Assembly: GCF_040881935.1 (NCBI RefSeq)
Contig: NZ_JBBECH010000041.1
Span: 1-64,000, forward strand
Reading direction: 5' to 3'
Length of the DNA stretch: 64,000 nt
From: Saccharospirillum sp040881935
Lineage (GTDB): Bacteria > Pseudomonadota > Gammaproteobacteria > Pseudomonadales > Natronospirillaceae
Shown here: positions 17,501 through 27,041 of the stretch, in pieces
Numbering within the stretch: position 1 is the stretch's first letter
Layout: each line of letters starts with the position of its first letter
Made by a program: the position numbers and the translations under genes
Notes under the pieces: generated by a model
Told to the model about the DNA's origin: nothing
Databases searched by the model: none
What the model saw: only the letters and a program-made list of their open reading frames with translations

Positions 17501-20500
17501 AAGATGTCCACCAACTCGGCGTCGCCTTCAACCCGGTACCGTTGCGCAGCTTCGACCTCAGGCATAGTCACCGCGTCCGGTGTAGCTGGCGGCTCGCCTG
17601 ATTCAAGATCCTGACGAATCATGGAGTCGACCTGATCTTTGCCCGAGGCAGCCGGCTCGAGGGGAGTCGCTTCCGCGTCAGGCAACAACTGATACAGGTG
17701 TTCAACAAACAACGTATCCTGACGAATGCTCTGACCGGCAGCGAGCCGGTCCATCATCGATATCAGCGATTCCAGGCCCGTATTGGCCAGCTCGAAGAAC
17801 CCCTCATCGGCCTCGCAAGATCCATCCCGCACGCCTTCTACCAACAAGGCGAGGTTGTGACTCAGGTTCGCCACCGGCATCAAATCCGCGGCCTGGGAGG
17901 CCAGTGCCAGAGTATGAAGCTCGCGGATCAGCGCATCGACCTCAGCGTCAGGCTGGCCAGTGTCTCGCCACCGGTTCAAAATGGTTTCGGCACCCAGTAC
18001 CAGATCCATGCTATCGGACATAAAGATGGACATCAGGGCCGGATCATCCGGTTCCTGGCTGGGGTCTATACGCAACACCCGGTTGTATACGTCCTGCACC
18101 CGATCTTTAAACGCCGCAGTATCAACATGCTCACCCTGAGAAGCCGTGCGGATCAGCGCAACGCCCTCGATCAACAACGTCAGGAACCCGGCGTCCGCGA
18201 CCTTCGCGCGCTCTTGCATATCCCTGACCAGTTGCTCCAGTGGTTGAACCAGCTCGGCCACCGGATCAACACTGGCCATATGAGCTGAGCCCTTAATGGT
18301 ATGCAAGGCACGCTGCAGCGCATCAGGCAACAGGGAAGCTGCTTCAGCTTCGTCAATGTAGTGATCGATATACTCCAGATGACTGGCGAGTTCAGCCTGG
18401 AAAATTTCCAGCAGAGTATCGATACTGCCGCCTTCTAGCTCAAAGCGGTCTGAATCGAAGCCTTCGAGTTCAGCTTCCTCTAGCTCGGCCACCGGCAGTT
18501 CATCGAAGACAGCCCAGTCTATCTCGTCATTCGATTCTTCGGTCACGCCAGTTGGGGGTAACTCGATATCAACTTCAGCATCGGAAGGTTCGATCGTCGC
18601 CTGCGATTCGGGCGAAGCATCGCCCCAACTGACCGTCTCACCTCTAGCCAGCGCATCGGCGATGGCGGCCAGAAAATCAGCGCGGGCCGTGTCCGGTTTC
18701 AATTTTTTCTCAAACGCTGTCATCAACGCCGGTATTTCATCGGTGATTTCTTCAATCACCCGAAGCAGATCATCCGAATGGGCAATGTTGCCTTCAATCA
18801 GACAGTTGAGCATGTTTTCAATAGACCAGGCCGTCTCACCCACGACGCTGGCACCGACCATGCGACCACTGCCTTTTAACGTATGAAAGGCACGCCGAAA
18901 CTCAGTCAGCGCAGCGTTGTCTGAAGAATCGGCTTTATAGCGCGGAAAGAATTCATGAATGGTATCGAGAACTTCGGCGGCTTCCTCAACGAATATCTCA
19001 AGGATGTCATCATCAATCAGGTCGTCATCAGCCGATTCATAGGCCTGGAGCGCGGCCGGGCTCTCCGGTTCAGAATCGTTCACAGCTTCGCTATCTGCCA
19101 GGAAAGATTCTTCTGACGCTGATGTCTCGCTTTCAGTCTGTTGCGTCAGCCAGTCAGTCGATTCGGAATCGGTCGCGGCACCATCCAACGTCAGCGCAGG
19201 GTCGAATGCGGGCTGCGCTTCAAAGCCTTCATCCCAGTCGGTCAGCGCCTCAAAGTCATCAATGGCCTCGAGATCAAGACCCGGATCATCCTCGACTTCG
19301 TCGTCAAGCTTCAGCTCCTGCACTGACAAATCGGGGACATCATCATGCCCGGGTTCAGCAGAGTTGTTATCGGCGCTGACGCTCGTCATCTCGCTGGCAG
19401 CTTCAACATCCGTGAACGGAGGAACGGTATAGCCAAGCTTGGCAATCGAGTCAGCGGCGCGCTGCAATATATCCAGATTGGTGCCGCTGCCGTCACGAGA
19501 CAAGCGTTCGAGGTAATATTCGACGCCCATGATAGCATCGGCCAGTGCATCCAATTCATGCCATTCCGGCGTGCGCTTATTGCCCAGCAACTGGTCTTCT
19601 ACATACTCTTGAGCGTATTTCAAAACCGTTGCGGCATGCTCCAGCGGAATCATTACCAGACCGCCGCGGATGCCACTGAGATTCCGAGGTACGGCTTCCA
19701 GTTTGCTGTGGTCCCAGTGCGACCCTATAAATTCAACAATGGCATCTTTGACCTGCTCCAGCCCGTTGCGGGCTTCACGCACCACCGCTTCCTGGGCGCC
19801 GTCGAGCCCTTCATCGTATTCATCGCGATCAAAGCTCGCATCATTGGCAATACCGGAGAGACTGGCTTCGACGTACAGCAGCGCACCGGCGATGTCCATC
19901 AGAACGCCGTAGTCTTTCAGCTCCGGCTCCTGTTGCGTGGTTTTAATCAGACTTAGTTGTTCGTTCAACACCCGGCGCGGATTACCCAGCCCAAGCACGG
20001 CCATGGTATCGGCCATTTGCTTGATGCCCGGTTCCAGGTCGGACAAACGACGTGACTCGGTGACCCGGGTGCGCACCATCAGATCCAGCGAATCCTTAAG
20101 TCGTGCCAGCTCTTCGAGCAAGGCCGACGCCACGCTGCCCACCGTTTCCCGGTCGGGGCCAGACAGGCGCTGCCGCTGCGTTTCGATTTCCGCTTCGTTG
20201 GGTAATGCCTGGCTAAGGTGATAGCTGTCCTGAATGTGCTGAACCCGGCTGAGCCCCGTTGCATCAATCTTGGCTAAGTAGTAAAGCAGATTCTTAAGCT
20301 GGTCTTCATGCGGGTACTGCCCGGCAACGCCACTGGGGTCGGCGAGTAAGCGCTTCATGGCGCCGTCGAGGTGACGCAGGATGACGGTAATGGCCGCCGA
20401 ACGTTCAATACGTCCCGCTTTCATTGCCGATATAAACGCATCCGCTATCTGCCACAACGCGCCCATGGGGGTGCGTTCGGTTAATCCGACCAGTCGATAA

Positions 20501-21093
20501 ACCGACTTGCCCAGGTATTCGAGGTTGTTTTCGGTATTTTCATTCCGCAACCAGCCCAGAAGCGCCAACTGGTACATCTGACGCAATTTACGCAGTAACT
20601 GAACCACACTCGACTGGCTAATACTGAGGGTATCCGGCTCACCGACAAAGCGGCGCGACGCGGCCAAATCAGGGGTAAACAACGCTGTTTCAGACAGCAG
20701 AGGTTCGCCGCGCGCTGCGCGTAAATCGTTCAGCAACGGTAGAATCAAAACCGGCAAATCACTCTGGCCGCGCTTCAGCTTTTCCAGATAATTCGGTAAT
20801 TGCAGAATAGCCTGCATCAGCAACGCCAGGTTATCCTGACTGGGCGGAATGTCACCGTCCACGATCGACTGATTCAGACGTTCCATTTCTTCGGCGAGCA
20901 AGGCTGCACCGAAAAACTCGACCATCTGCAAGGTGCCGCTTACCTGATGAATGTAGGCCAGGCTAAACTGCAGACGAGTGGTATCTTCGGGCGTATCAAC
21001 GTACGCTTCCAGGGCTTGACGCGCCTGTTTCAGCGTATCGAAGATCTCTCCCTTGACCCATTCCAGCGCGACATAATCACGGCGTTCTGCCAT
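14530..21093 (-). CDS. chpA: Hybrid histidine kinase ChpA (multi-Hpt CheA)
   Basis: Giant CheA-type kinase of 2187 residues controlling type IV pilus motility and surface sensing. Six phosphotransfer-like sites can be seen: an N-terminal IHQVSG (His49), FHTLKGSGRM (His737), LHTIKGSAHM (His931), degenerate LHTLALASQ (His1060), LHTLKGGARM (His1234) and LHTLKGGARL (His1417). A CheA dimerisation region, HATPase (LRNAVDHGIED, GRGVGMDVV), a CheW-like domain and a C-terminal receiver (about 2062-2187, Asp in MLLDIEMPYMDG) follow. Acidic, low-complexity linkers separate the Hpt modules. It is somewhat shorter than P. aeruginosa ChpA (about 2470). AAAGGGG precedes the ATG. It lies between pilK and chpB. 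Confidence 0.96.
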   Translation of the reverse strand: MAERRDYVALEWVKGEIFDTLKQARQALEAYVDTPEDTTRLQFSLAYIHQVSGTLQMVEFFGAALLAEEMERLNQSIVDGDIPPSQDNLALLMQAILQLPNYLEKLKRGQSDLPVLILPLLNDLRAARGEPLLSETALFTPDLAASRRFVGEPDTLSISQSSVVQLLRKLRQMYQLALLGWLRNENTENNLEYLGKSVYRLVGLTERTPMGALWQIADAFISAMKAGRIERSAAITVILRHLDGAMKRLLADPSGVAGQYPHEDQLKNLLYYLAKIDATGLSRVQHIQDSYHLSQALPNEAEIETQRQRLSGPDRETVGSVASALLEELARLKDSLDLMVRTRVTESRRLSDLEPGIKQMADTMAVLGLGNPRRVLNEQLSLIKTTQQEPELKDYGVLMDIAGALLYVEASLSGIANDASFDRDEYDEGLDGAQEAVVREARNGLEQVKDAIVEFIGSHWDHSKLEAVPRNLSGIRGGLVMIPLEHAATVLKYAQEYVEDQLLGNKRTPEWHELDALADAIMGVEYYLERLSRDGSGTNLDILQRAADSIAKLGYTVPPFTDVEAASEMTSVSADNNSAEPGHDDVPDLSVQELKLDDEVEDDPGLDLEAIDDFEALTDWDEGFEAQPAFDPALTLDGAATDSESTDWLTQQTESETSASEESFLADSEAVNDSEPESPAALQAYESADDDLIDDDILEIFVEEAAEVLDTIHEFFPRYKADSSDNAALTEFRRAFHTLKGSGRMVGASVVGETAWSIENMLNCLIEGNIAHSDDLLRVIEEITDEIPALMTAFEKKLKPDTARADFLAAIADALARGETVSWGDASPESQATIEPSDAEVDIELPPTGVTEESNDEIDWAVFDELPVAELEEAELEGFDSDRFELEGGSIDTLLEIFQAELASHLEYIDHYIDEAEAASLLPDALQRALHTIKGSAHMASVDPVAELVQPLEQLVRDMQERAKVADAGFLTLLIEGVALIRTASQGEHVDTAAFKDRVQDVYNRVLRIDPSQEPDDPALMSIFMSDSMDLVLGAETILNRWRDTGQPDAEVDALIRELHTLALASQAADLMPVANLSHNLALLVEGVRDGSCEADEGFFELANTGLESLISMMDRLAAGQSIRQDTLFVEHLYQLLPDAEATPLEPAASGKDQVDSMIRQDLESGEPPATPDAVTMPEVEAAQRYRVEGDAELVDIFLEEANDILDSIQSSMEKWREDTNNTLEVEGLQRDLHTLKGGARMAEISPLGDLAHELEFLYEGLAQGKYEASAGLLELIQQCHDRLAVMVQDIESSMSCESAPDLVAAINHFRKHPGAPAQPVDMTQGANASNPAPSILESEATEVSGELAAEPDTDSDTDVPDPSPAIELAADVDLDILEIFIDEAGELLNELEQAIEDWQAEPGNETHADEMKRVLHTLKGGARLARLKDLGDQSHEFETFIVRAQQSKEALDETFFNNILARQDQLVQGVDAMNALLDGQASSGAGFGPSVIQMARDLEENAWDDPDQVDTGDGTGQNAAETPSVSDAPAEGSSLPATDAPEAGNNVLPFKRKQAERNKADSRRAQPQETVKVNANLLEGLVNLAGETSIARARLEQEVSDFGFTLGEMDSTIDRLREQVRRLDMETEAQILFRQERAEETNYEDFDPLEMDRYSQIQQLSRSLMEATYDLTELKGSLSDKTRDAETLLLQQSRINTELQEGLMQTRMVPFNRLVPRLRRIVRQVAGELGKQVDFIVGNAEGEVDRTVLERMISPLEHMLRNAVDHGIEDADQRLQSGKTVKGSVRLDLSREGGDIVLRLSDDGAGMNVDRIRNKAIERGLMAADADLNDREILQYILDAGFSTAEKVTQISGRGVGMDVVNSEVKQLGGNMAIDSRLGEGSQFTIRLPFTVSVNRALMVNIEEDHYAIPLSSIEGIVRVTPKQLAEYYRPDAPSFEYAGGRYRLEYMGGLLRTGATPNVEGLTAPVPLVLVKGSDEHHSMALHVDRLMGSREIVVKTLGPQFSTVPGVSGATILGDGSVVVILDLAALIRSTLAIEHSRVTTLPAPKKAISAPEKQVRDKDSPYTVMVVDDSVTVRKVTSRLLERQGMEVILAKHGADAVAQLQDRVPDIMLLDIEMPYMDGFEVASRVRHDSRLKQIPIIMITSRTGTKHRERALSIGVNEYMGKPFQEGPLVDAIKRLLGIEA

Positions 21094-21111
21094 GCCTGTA
21101 CCCCTTTGTAT

Positions 21112-21966
21112 TCATTTGTGTTTCAAGTAGGCCAACGCCCGTTCACCGGGTACGCGCGTTAGTTCAGGCATCTTCCAGTCCACAACTTCGCCCAGGCCCA
21201 GTACCAGCATGCCGCCTTTGGCCAGTCGTTTGGCCAGATCAGACACGATTTCCTTGCGGCGCCACTTGCGAAAATAAATCAGCATATTCTGGCAATAAAT
21301 CAGATCCAGCTCTTTCATCGGTGAACGAGCCAGTTCCAGCACATTAAGGCGCGTAAAACACACGCGTTCCTGCAGTGCCGGAGCAATTCGGTATTGTCCC
21401 GCCTGAGGCAAGAAGAAACGTTCGATCAGGCGATCGTCTATTATTTCAACCCGCCTGCCCGGATACAATCCCTGACGAGCTGCCTCCAGAGCGCGGGAGG
21501 ATACATCGGTCCCGGTCACCCCGAAGTGCCTGACCTGATCAAACTCACGGCGCAGCAGATCGGCCGTCATCATCGCCAGGCTGTAAGTTTCTTCACCGGT
21601 GGAGCAGCCAACACTCCAGATACTCAGCGGTCGGGTGACTTCATGAACCCGGCGTGTCAAAAAATCTCGGGTCAGTGCGAAAGCGGCCGGGTCTCTGAAA
21701 AACCGGGTTTCCTGAACGGTCACCCGATCGATCAGACAATTCCATTCGATCAGCCCTGCGTCACCGCTGCGAATATAGCGGTAATAATCCATATAATCCG
21801 TGAACCCCAGTTCACGCATGCGTATCGCCAGGCTGGTTTTCAGGAAGCTGCGTCGCTGCTCTGGTATCTGCAACCCAAGACGCTTTTCCAGCAACTCCTG
21901 CCAAGTAAGGAAAGCACGGTCACTCAGTTCTGGAGCCTGATGTACGGAAGCATTCTGGGTCACCAA
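21112..21966 (-). CDS. pilK: Chemoreceptor methyltransferase PilK (CheR-like)
   Basis: A 284-residue SAM-dependent methyltransferase that methylates glutamates of PilJ. The N-terminal CheR all-alpha domain (about 20-80) is followed by the methyltransferase domain with the SAM-binding SIWSVGCSTGEETYSLAMM, GTDVSSRALEAARQG and YCQNMLIYF. The frame opens with TTG-GTG; GAGG lies 7 bases before the TTG, so either codon could start. It lies between pilJ and chpA in the standard pil-chp order. Confidence 0.92.
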   Translation of the reverse strand: MVTQNASVHQAPELSDRAFLTWQELLEKRLGLQIPEQRRSFLKTSLAIRMRELGFTDYMDYYRYIRSGDAGLIEWNCLIDRVTVQETRFFRDPAAFALTRDFLTRRVHEVTRPLSIWSVGCSTGEETYSLAMMTADLLRREFDQVRHFGVTGTDVSSRALEAARQGLYPGRRVEIIDDRLIERFFLPQAGQYRIAPALQERVCFTRLNVLELARSPMKELDLIYCQNMLIYFRKWRRKEIVSDLAKRLAKGGMLVLGLGEVVDWKMPELTRVPGERALAYLKHK

Positions 21967-22058
21967 GTTACTGCCTCATCCACATCAGCGGTGCATCCTC
22001 GCACGGCCATCATAACAACCATACCTCTGAACTTCCCGAGGGACCCGACCAGCCGCTG

Positions 22059-24149
22059 TTAAGCGACCTCATCGTCCAATTCCGGGGCACCCAGCATACC
22101 CAAGTCATCGTCACCTTCCGGCAGCTTGAAACCAGCGACCGAAGAACGCAGATCGTTCGCCAACTGAGCCAGGTTACCAATCGACTTCGCGGTTGCCGTC
22201 GTACCCGCTGACGTTTGTGAGGTAATTTCCTGAATCACGTTCATCGTGTTGGAGATGTGACCCGCAGACGAGGCCTGCTGGCGTGCAGCGTTGGAGATGT
22301 TCTGAATCAGGTCAGCCAGGTTCTTCGATACCGACTCGATTTCTTCCAGTGCTACACCGGCATCCTGCGCCAGGCGTGCACCCCGAACCACCTCGGCCAC
22401 GGTTTGCTCCATCGAGATTACGGCTTCGTTGGTGTCGTTCTGAATGGTTTTAACCAGCGCTTCAATCTGTTTGGTTGCCGCCGAAGACCGCTCCGCAAGA
22501 CGCTGTACTTCGTCCGCAACCACCGCAAAGCCCCGGCCTGCATCACCGGCCATGGAGGCCTGAATCGCGGCGTTCAAAGCCAAAATGTTGGTCTGGTCGG
22601 CAATGTCGTTAATCAGCGATACGATGTCACCAATTTCCTGTGACGATTCACCGAGTCGTTTAATACGCTTCGAGGTTTCCTGAATCTGTTCGCGGATATT
22701 ATCCATGCCATTAATGGTCGACTGCACCACATCGGCACCTTTCTTGGCGATCGCAACCGACCGCTCCGCCACTGCGGCTGATTCCGCAGCGTTCGCCGAT
22801 ACCTGGTCGATGGACACCGCCATTTCGTTTACCGCCGCCGAGGCACCGGCAATTTCCTGAGCCTGATGCTCCGAAGCTTCGGCCAAATGCATGGCGGTTG
22901 CCTGCGTTTCCTGAGCGGCCGAGGAGACCTGTACCGCCGTCGAGTTAATCGCCGATACCAACTGACGCATCTGGTCGATCGCGAAGTTAATAGAGTCAGC
23001 AATGGCACCTGTGAAGTCTTCGGTTACCGTGGCCTGCGTTGTCAGATCACCGTCTGCAAGGTCAGCCAGTTCATCCAGCAGTCGCAGAATTGCATTCTGG
23101 TTTTGCTCATTGGTTTCAGCTGTTTCACGCAAGTCTTTCTGGGTATCACGAATAACCACGAATACCGCGATGGCAATCAGCACCAGCGCCAGCGCACCCA
23201 GTGCGTAAATCACCAGGGCATTACTGAGTGGGCGGGTATCTGCCGATTGCTGAATCTGGCCAGCCAGTGTGGAGGCTTGTTCAAGCAATACCTGAGAGTC
23301 GGTAAAAATATTGGAGGCGGCTTCACGTACCTGGAACAACTCAGGGGAGGTCGCCATAATCTGTGTGACCGAGCCGGATACGATCTGGAACAGATTGGCA
23401 ATTTCATCCAGCGCTTCACGCGCTTCGAGGTCGTCCACACGATCGATATCTAGGTTGGCGTTGCCGTTCAGCATGCCGTCCAGAACACGCTGGAACAGTG
23501 CCGCATCCCGCTCGAACGAGTCAGCTGCCATGACAGCGCCTTCACCCCCGACCAGAACCCGGTTAATCGACCGCACAATCCGTTCAGCCAGCCAGGCCTG
23601 ACGCTGGGCAACCGCCACCTGGCCTGCGCCAGCATCCGTTTCGAGCAGAATCTCGACAACTTCGTCGTATTCAACCTGCAGCTCGGGAATCCGTTCAGAC
23701 AGGGTGTTGGCCGTTTCGTGCAGATCGAGAATGGTTTCCTGGGATTCAACGATCAAATCCGAATTCTGGCTCACCCGGTTCCAAATACGCGACAGGCTGC
23801 TGATATCGACCTCTGGCGCATGCTGTGCCAGTGACGGTGTACCGGTAATGGAGTTGCCCTGCTGCACATAATTCCAGCGTACTTCGAACTCGGCGCGTGA
23901 GCGTTGCAACAACCCAAAGGCTTGTTCCTGACCACCGGATGCTTCCGAGGAGTTCTTCGCAATTTCCTGCGACAGTACCCGCATTTCACCCGCGTGTTCG
24001 AGCAACTCCTGGTCAAAGGCGCTCAATCTGAAATTCTGGTAGACCACGGCGAACAGGCCCAGTACCACAACCAGCAGCGCGGCCAGCAGAATACTGAGCA
24101 AGCGGTTGGTGCCCAGGATGGTTAGTAAATTTCCGGCTCTTTGTTTCAT
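22059..24149 (-). CDS. pilJ: Methyl-accepting chemotaxis protein PilJ
   Basis: Chemoreceptor of the Pil-Chp system, 696 residues. TM1 (about 13-37) and TM2 (about 311-337, LVIYALGALALVLIAIAVFVV) bracket a large PilJ-type periplasmic domain. HAMP and the cytoplasmic signalling hairpin follow, with the tip around DQTNILALNAAIQASMAGDAGRGFAVVADEVQRLAERS, split here by the usual conserved turn. No NWETF-type tether is present, so PilK and ChpB must act without it. It sits fourth in the operon. In P. aeruginosa PilJ senses pilus retraction or PilA; that role is inferred here. Confidence 0.94.
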   Translation of the reverse strand: MKQRAGNLLTILGTNRLLSILLAALLVVVLGLFAVVYQNFRLSAFDQELLEHAGEMRVLSQEIAKNSSEASGGQEQAFGLLQRSRAEFEVRWNYVQQGNSITGTPSLAQHAPEVDISSLSRIWNRVSQNSDLIVESQETILDLHETANTLSERIPELQVEYDEVVEILLETDAGAGQVAVAQRQAWLAERIVRSINRVLVGGEGAVMAADSFERDAALFQRVLDGMLNGNANLDIDRVDDLEAREALDEIANLFQIVSGSVTQIMATSPELFQVREAASNIFTDSQVLLEQASTLAGQIQQSADTRPLSNALVIYALGALALVLIAIAVFVVIRDTQKDLRETAETNEQNQNAILRLLDELADLADGDLTTQATVTEDFTGAIADSINFAIDQMRQLVSAINSTAVQVSSAAQETQATAMHLAEASEHQAQEIAGASAAVNEMAVSIDQVSANAAESAAVAERSVAIAKKGADVVQSTINGMDNIREQIQETSKRIKRLGESSQEIGDIVSLINDIADQTNILALNAAIQASMAGDAGRGFAVVADEVQRLAERSSAATKQIEALVKTIQNDTNEAVISMEQTVAEVVRGARLAQDAGVALEEIESVSKNLADLIQNISNAARQQASSAGHISNTMNVIQEITSQTSAGTTATAKSIGNLAQLANDLRSSVAGFKLPEGDDDLGMLGAPELDDEVA

Positions 24150-24322
24150 CGTTCGAACTCCAGTTCGGCCTCAGGCTGTGCTTCTGAAATAGAATCGTTC
24201 TGTTCGTCAATTGTGTAAGAATAGCGTCCCGGAAAGGCGTTCAAACAACGCAATTTCCGAACCAACCTTCTCCCGGGGTATGTAGCCTGACTGTATGGCT
24301 GCATCCATTCACCCGGTGACGG

Positions 24323-24859
24323 TCAGACCGCCACTTCCTGAAAAATATCGTGCTCATAAAGATCCCCCATGCTGATCACCGTCCAGATTTGGTTATCCCG
24401 GACGTAGTGGCCGCGCACAAAGGGTTTAATGGTATCGGGTAGTGCCGGGACATCGCCTGAAAAATCATCAACCGGAAAGTATTGCATGCCCTCGACTGAA
24501 TCCACGATCAGCCCGTCTATCTGGTCGTGCTGTTCGATCACCAGAATGCGACGATTGCGCATGGATTCCTGACTGGGGGTTTCAAAAAGCAGATCCAGAT
24601 CAATCAACGGAATCAGACGACCCCGGACATTGGATACACCCTGAACCCAGGGCTTGACGTTAGGCAGGCGAGTCACGGAAGGAACATTCAGGATCTCCGT
24701 GATTTCATCCATGGCAGCGACAAAGTAGTGATCGACCAGTCGAAACCCGATGCCACTCCAGGTTTCCCGAACCTCCTGCTGCTCGGGCAAACCCGCAGCC
24801 TGGGTACGACAGCGCAGCGCGATGTCACGCAGCAGCTGAATTGGAGTCATATCAGACAT
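24323..24859 (-). CDS. pilI: CheW-like adaptor PilI
   Basis: A 178-residue CheW-domain protein coupling PilJ to ChpA. Typical segments are VDHYFVAAMDEITEIL, VQGVSNVRGRLIPLIDLDLLF and DGLIVDSVEGMQ. The start at 24859 (MSDMTPIQLLRDIA) is preferred over a longer frame to 24952, which would overlap pilH by more than 80 bases and adds an unrelated tail. It begins 10 bases after the pilH stop. Confidence 0.9.
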   Translation of the reverse strand: MSDMTPIQLLRDIALRCRTQAAGLPEQQEVRETWSGIGFRLVDHYFVAAMDEITEILNVPSVTRLPNVKPWVQGVSNVRGRLIPLIDLDLLFETPSQESMRNRRILVIEQHDQIDGLIVDSVEGMQYFPVDDFSGDVPALPDTIKPFVRGHYVRDNQIWTVISMGDLYEHDIFQEVAV

Positions 24860-24869
24860 GAGTGTGCAG

Positions 24870-25247
24870 TCAGTCCTGAAGGTTGCCGGCGAGAACGGCC
24901 TCGACGGTCGACAACAGCTGATCTTCAGCGACCGGTTTGACCAGGTAGCCACTGGCGCCTTGCCGACGACCCCAAACCCGGTCTGTTTCCTGATCCTTGG
25001 TGGTCACAATCACGACCGGGATATGGGCGGTATCGGCACCTTTGGTAAGTTGACGGGTCGCCTGAAAACCGTTAAGGCCGGGCATAACAATATCCATCAA
25101 TACGATATCAGGCAATTCCTGACGTGCCAGGGCGACTCCGTCAGCCCCGTTGTCGGCCGTCAATACTTCATGCCCATGCTTTTCCAGCATGCCCTGAAAC
25201 GCATAGGTCTCAGTAGGAGAGTCGTCTACAATCAGAATCCGTGCCAT
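24870..25247 (-). CDS. pilH: Single-domain response regulator PilH
   Basis: A 125-residue receiver domain with no output domain. It has the acidic DD pair in RILIVDDSPTE, phospho-acceptor Asp in IVLMDIVMPGLNG, conserved Thr in VIVTTKDQE and Lys in YLVKPVAED. In the Pil-Chp system PilH antagonises PilG and promotes pilus retraction or signal termination. It lies second in the operon, between pilG and pilI. Confidence 0.92.
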   Translation of the reverse strand: MARILIVDDSPTETYAFQGMLEKHGHEVLTADNGADGVALARQELPDIVLMDIVMPGLNGFQATRQLTKGADTAHIPVVIVTTKDQETDRVWGRRQGASGYLVKPVAEDQLLSTVEAVLAGNLQD

Positions 25248-25314
25248 GGTCCACCCATTTATTTTTAAACATTAAATCAACAACAACAAACCGCTCAGCC
25301 GAAGCGTGCGGTCA

Positions 25315-25695
25315 TTATTTTACGTAATCCCGAATTGCGCCCAGCAGCTCTTCCTTACCGAAAGGCTTGGTCAGGTACTGATCGCTGCCGACAATGCGGC
25401 CTTTTGCCTTATCAAACAAGCCATCCTTACTGGACAGCATGATGACCGGCGTTTCCTTAAAGGCACTGTTATTTTTGATCAGTGCACAGGTTTGATACCC
25501 ATCCAGTCGGGGCATCATGATATCCACAAAAATAATGTCCGGTTTGGTATCGGCTATTTTGGAGAGTGCGTCGAAGCCGTCCGTCGCGGTGATCACCTCA
25601 CAACCGACTTTCTTCAACAGCGTTTCCGCCGTGCGCCGGATGGTTTTGGAGTCGTCAATGACCATCACCTTGAGGCTTTCAAAGCTGTTTTCCAT
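25315..25695 (-). CDS. pilG: Single-domain response regulator PilG
   Basis: A 126-residue receiver-only protein: VMVIDDSKTIRRTAETLL, Asp in IIFVDIMMPRLDG, Ser/Thr in VIMLSSKDG and Lys in YLTKPFGKEE. PilG promotes pilus extension and cAMP production in P. aeruginosa. It is the first gene of the pil-chp operon and is divergent from gshB, exactly as in Pseudomonas. Confidence 0.93.
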   Translation of the reverse strand: MENSFESLKVMVIDDSKTIRRTAETLLKKVGCEVITATDGFDALSKIADTKPDIIFVDIMMPRLDGYQTCALIKNNSAFKETPVIMLSSKDGLFDKAKGRIVGSDQYLTKPFGKEELLGAIRDYVK

Positions 25696-26087
25696 AGGTC
25701 ATCCCAGGGTTGAAAGCTATATTTTGAGTACCTGTCTATCAGGTACCGGGCTGCAAGTAGCGTACCAGTAATTGAACCCGCATGTCTGGCCCATGCTGGC
25801 ACTGATGTGCTCTCTAGCGCACCAGGTTACGTCACTCGCAACCTGATGCGCAGCAAAAACCGCCATCTGTCTGGTAACACGGCGCTTACCCCGACAGCCA
25901 AAATCGGGATACGGATACGCTGTCGACCACTGTCATCAACAGAAGCGCTGTTACTGGCTGTCTAATACCAAGACTGGAACTTTTATCACAGAATCTAGCT
26001 ATCCGCTATAAACGGCTGTAAAGAAAGTTGTTTTTGCTATACCAATCATCTATTACCATACCAGCCAATGATAACCTGAGGCTAGAC
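25696..26087. other. Divergent promoter region between pilG and gshB, 392 bp
   Basis: No gene is visible. The region must hold the promoter of the long pil-chp operon (minus) and of gshB (plus). The last 100 bases are AT-rich, with a TTGTTT...TATACC-like pair near 26022-26045 that could serve gshB. The rest shows no clear repeat or RNA gene. Confidence 0.45.
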
Positions 26088-27041
26088 ATGAAATTAACGA
26101 TCGGCATCGTGATGGACCCTATAGAGACCGTCACTTACAAGAAAGACAGCTCACTCGCCATGCTCTGGGCCGCGCAAGACCGAGGCTGGGAGCTGCTCTA
26201 CATGACTCCGGCCGACCTTTATCTGGACGACAGCCAGGCCAAAGGCCTGATGCGGCCACTAAGCGTATTTCGTGACCCAGATCACTTTTATGAACTTGGC
26301 CCTGTCAAAGCGGCCCCTTTGGCGGATCTGGATGTTATCCTGATGCGCAAGGATCCGCCGTTCGACAACGAGTATACCTACGCCACCTACCTGCTGGAGC
26401 GAGCCGAGCAAGAGGGCACCCTGATCGTCAACAAGCCACAGGCGCTGCGCGATTGTAACGAAAAGTTATTCGCAACTCTGTTTCCAGAGTGTTCACCACC
26501 GCATCGGGTAACCCGCAACGCTCAGTTGTTGAAGGAGTTCCATGCCGAACACGGTGATGTCATCTTCAAGCCGCTGGACGGCATGGGTGGCAGTTCCATT
26601 TTCCGCTTGAAGGCGGACGACTCCAATGTCTCCGTCATCATTGAAACACTGACCGAACACGGTAAAACCCAGACCATGGCCCAGAAATACCTGCCTGAAA
26701 TCAAGGATGGCGACAAACGCATCCTGATGATCGACGGCGAACCGATAGACTACTGCCTCGCCCGCCTGCCAGCACGAGGCGAAACCCGGGGCAACCTCGC
26801 CGCGGGCGGCACCGGCCGTGCCCAGCCGCTGACCGATCGGGACCGCTGGATTGCCGCCCAGGTGGGGCCAGAGCTTAAAAAGCGTGGCCTGTTGTTTGTT
26901 GGCCTGGATGTCATTGGTGATTATTTAACAGAGATTAACGTGACCAGCCCAACCTGCATCCGCGAAATCGATGCCGCCTACGACACCAACATCGGTGGAC
27001 AGCTGATGGATATCATCGCCCGGAAGCGGGGAGCGGCCTGA
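26088..27041 (+). CDS. gshB: Glutathione synthetase
   Basis: ATP-grasp ligase of 317 residues joining gamma-glutamylcysteine and glycine, the second step of glutathione synthesis. MKLTIGIVMDP at the N-terminus, RKDPPFDNEY, FKPLDGMGGSSIF (ATP-binding loop), ILMIDGEP and DVIGDYLTEINVTSPT are family signatures. The start at 26088 is chosen for these and for TGAGG nearby; an extension to 26028 is unsupported. The stop shares one base with the tonB3 start. Its place between pilG and tonB3 is conserved in Pseudomonas. Confidence 0.96.
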   Translation: MKLTIGIVMDPIETVTYKKDSSLAMLWAAQDRGWELLYMTPADLYLDDSQAKGLMRPLSVFRDPDHFYELGPVKAAPLADLDVILMRKDPPFDNEYTYATYLLERAEQEGTLIVNKPQALRDCNEKLFATLFPECSPPHRVTRNAQLLKEFHAEHGDVIFKPLDGMGGSSIFRLKADDSNVSVIIETLTEHGKTQTMAQKYLPEIKDGDKRILMIDGEPIDYCLARLPARGETRGNLAAGGTGRAQPLTDRDRWIAAQVGPELKKRGLLFVGLDVIGDYLTEINVTSPTCIREIDAAYDTNIGGQLMDIIARKRGAA

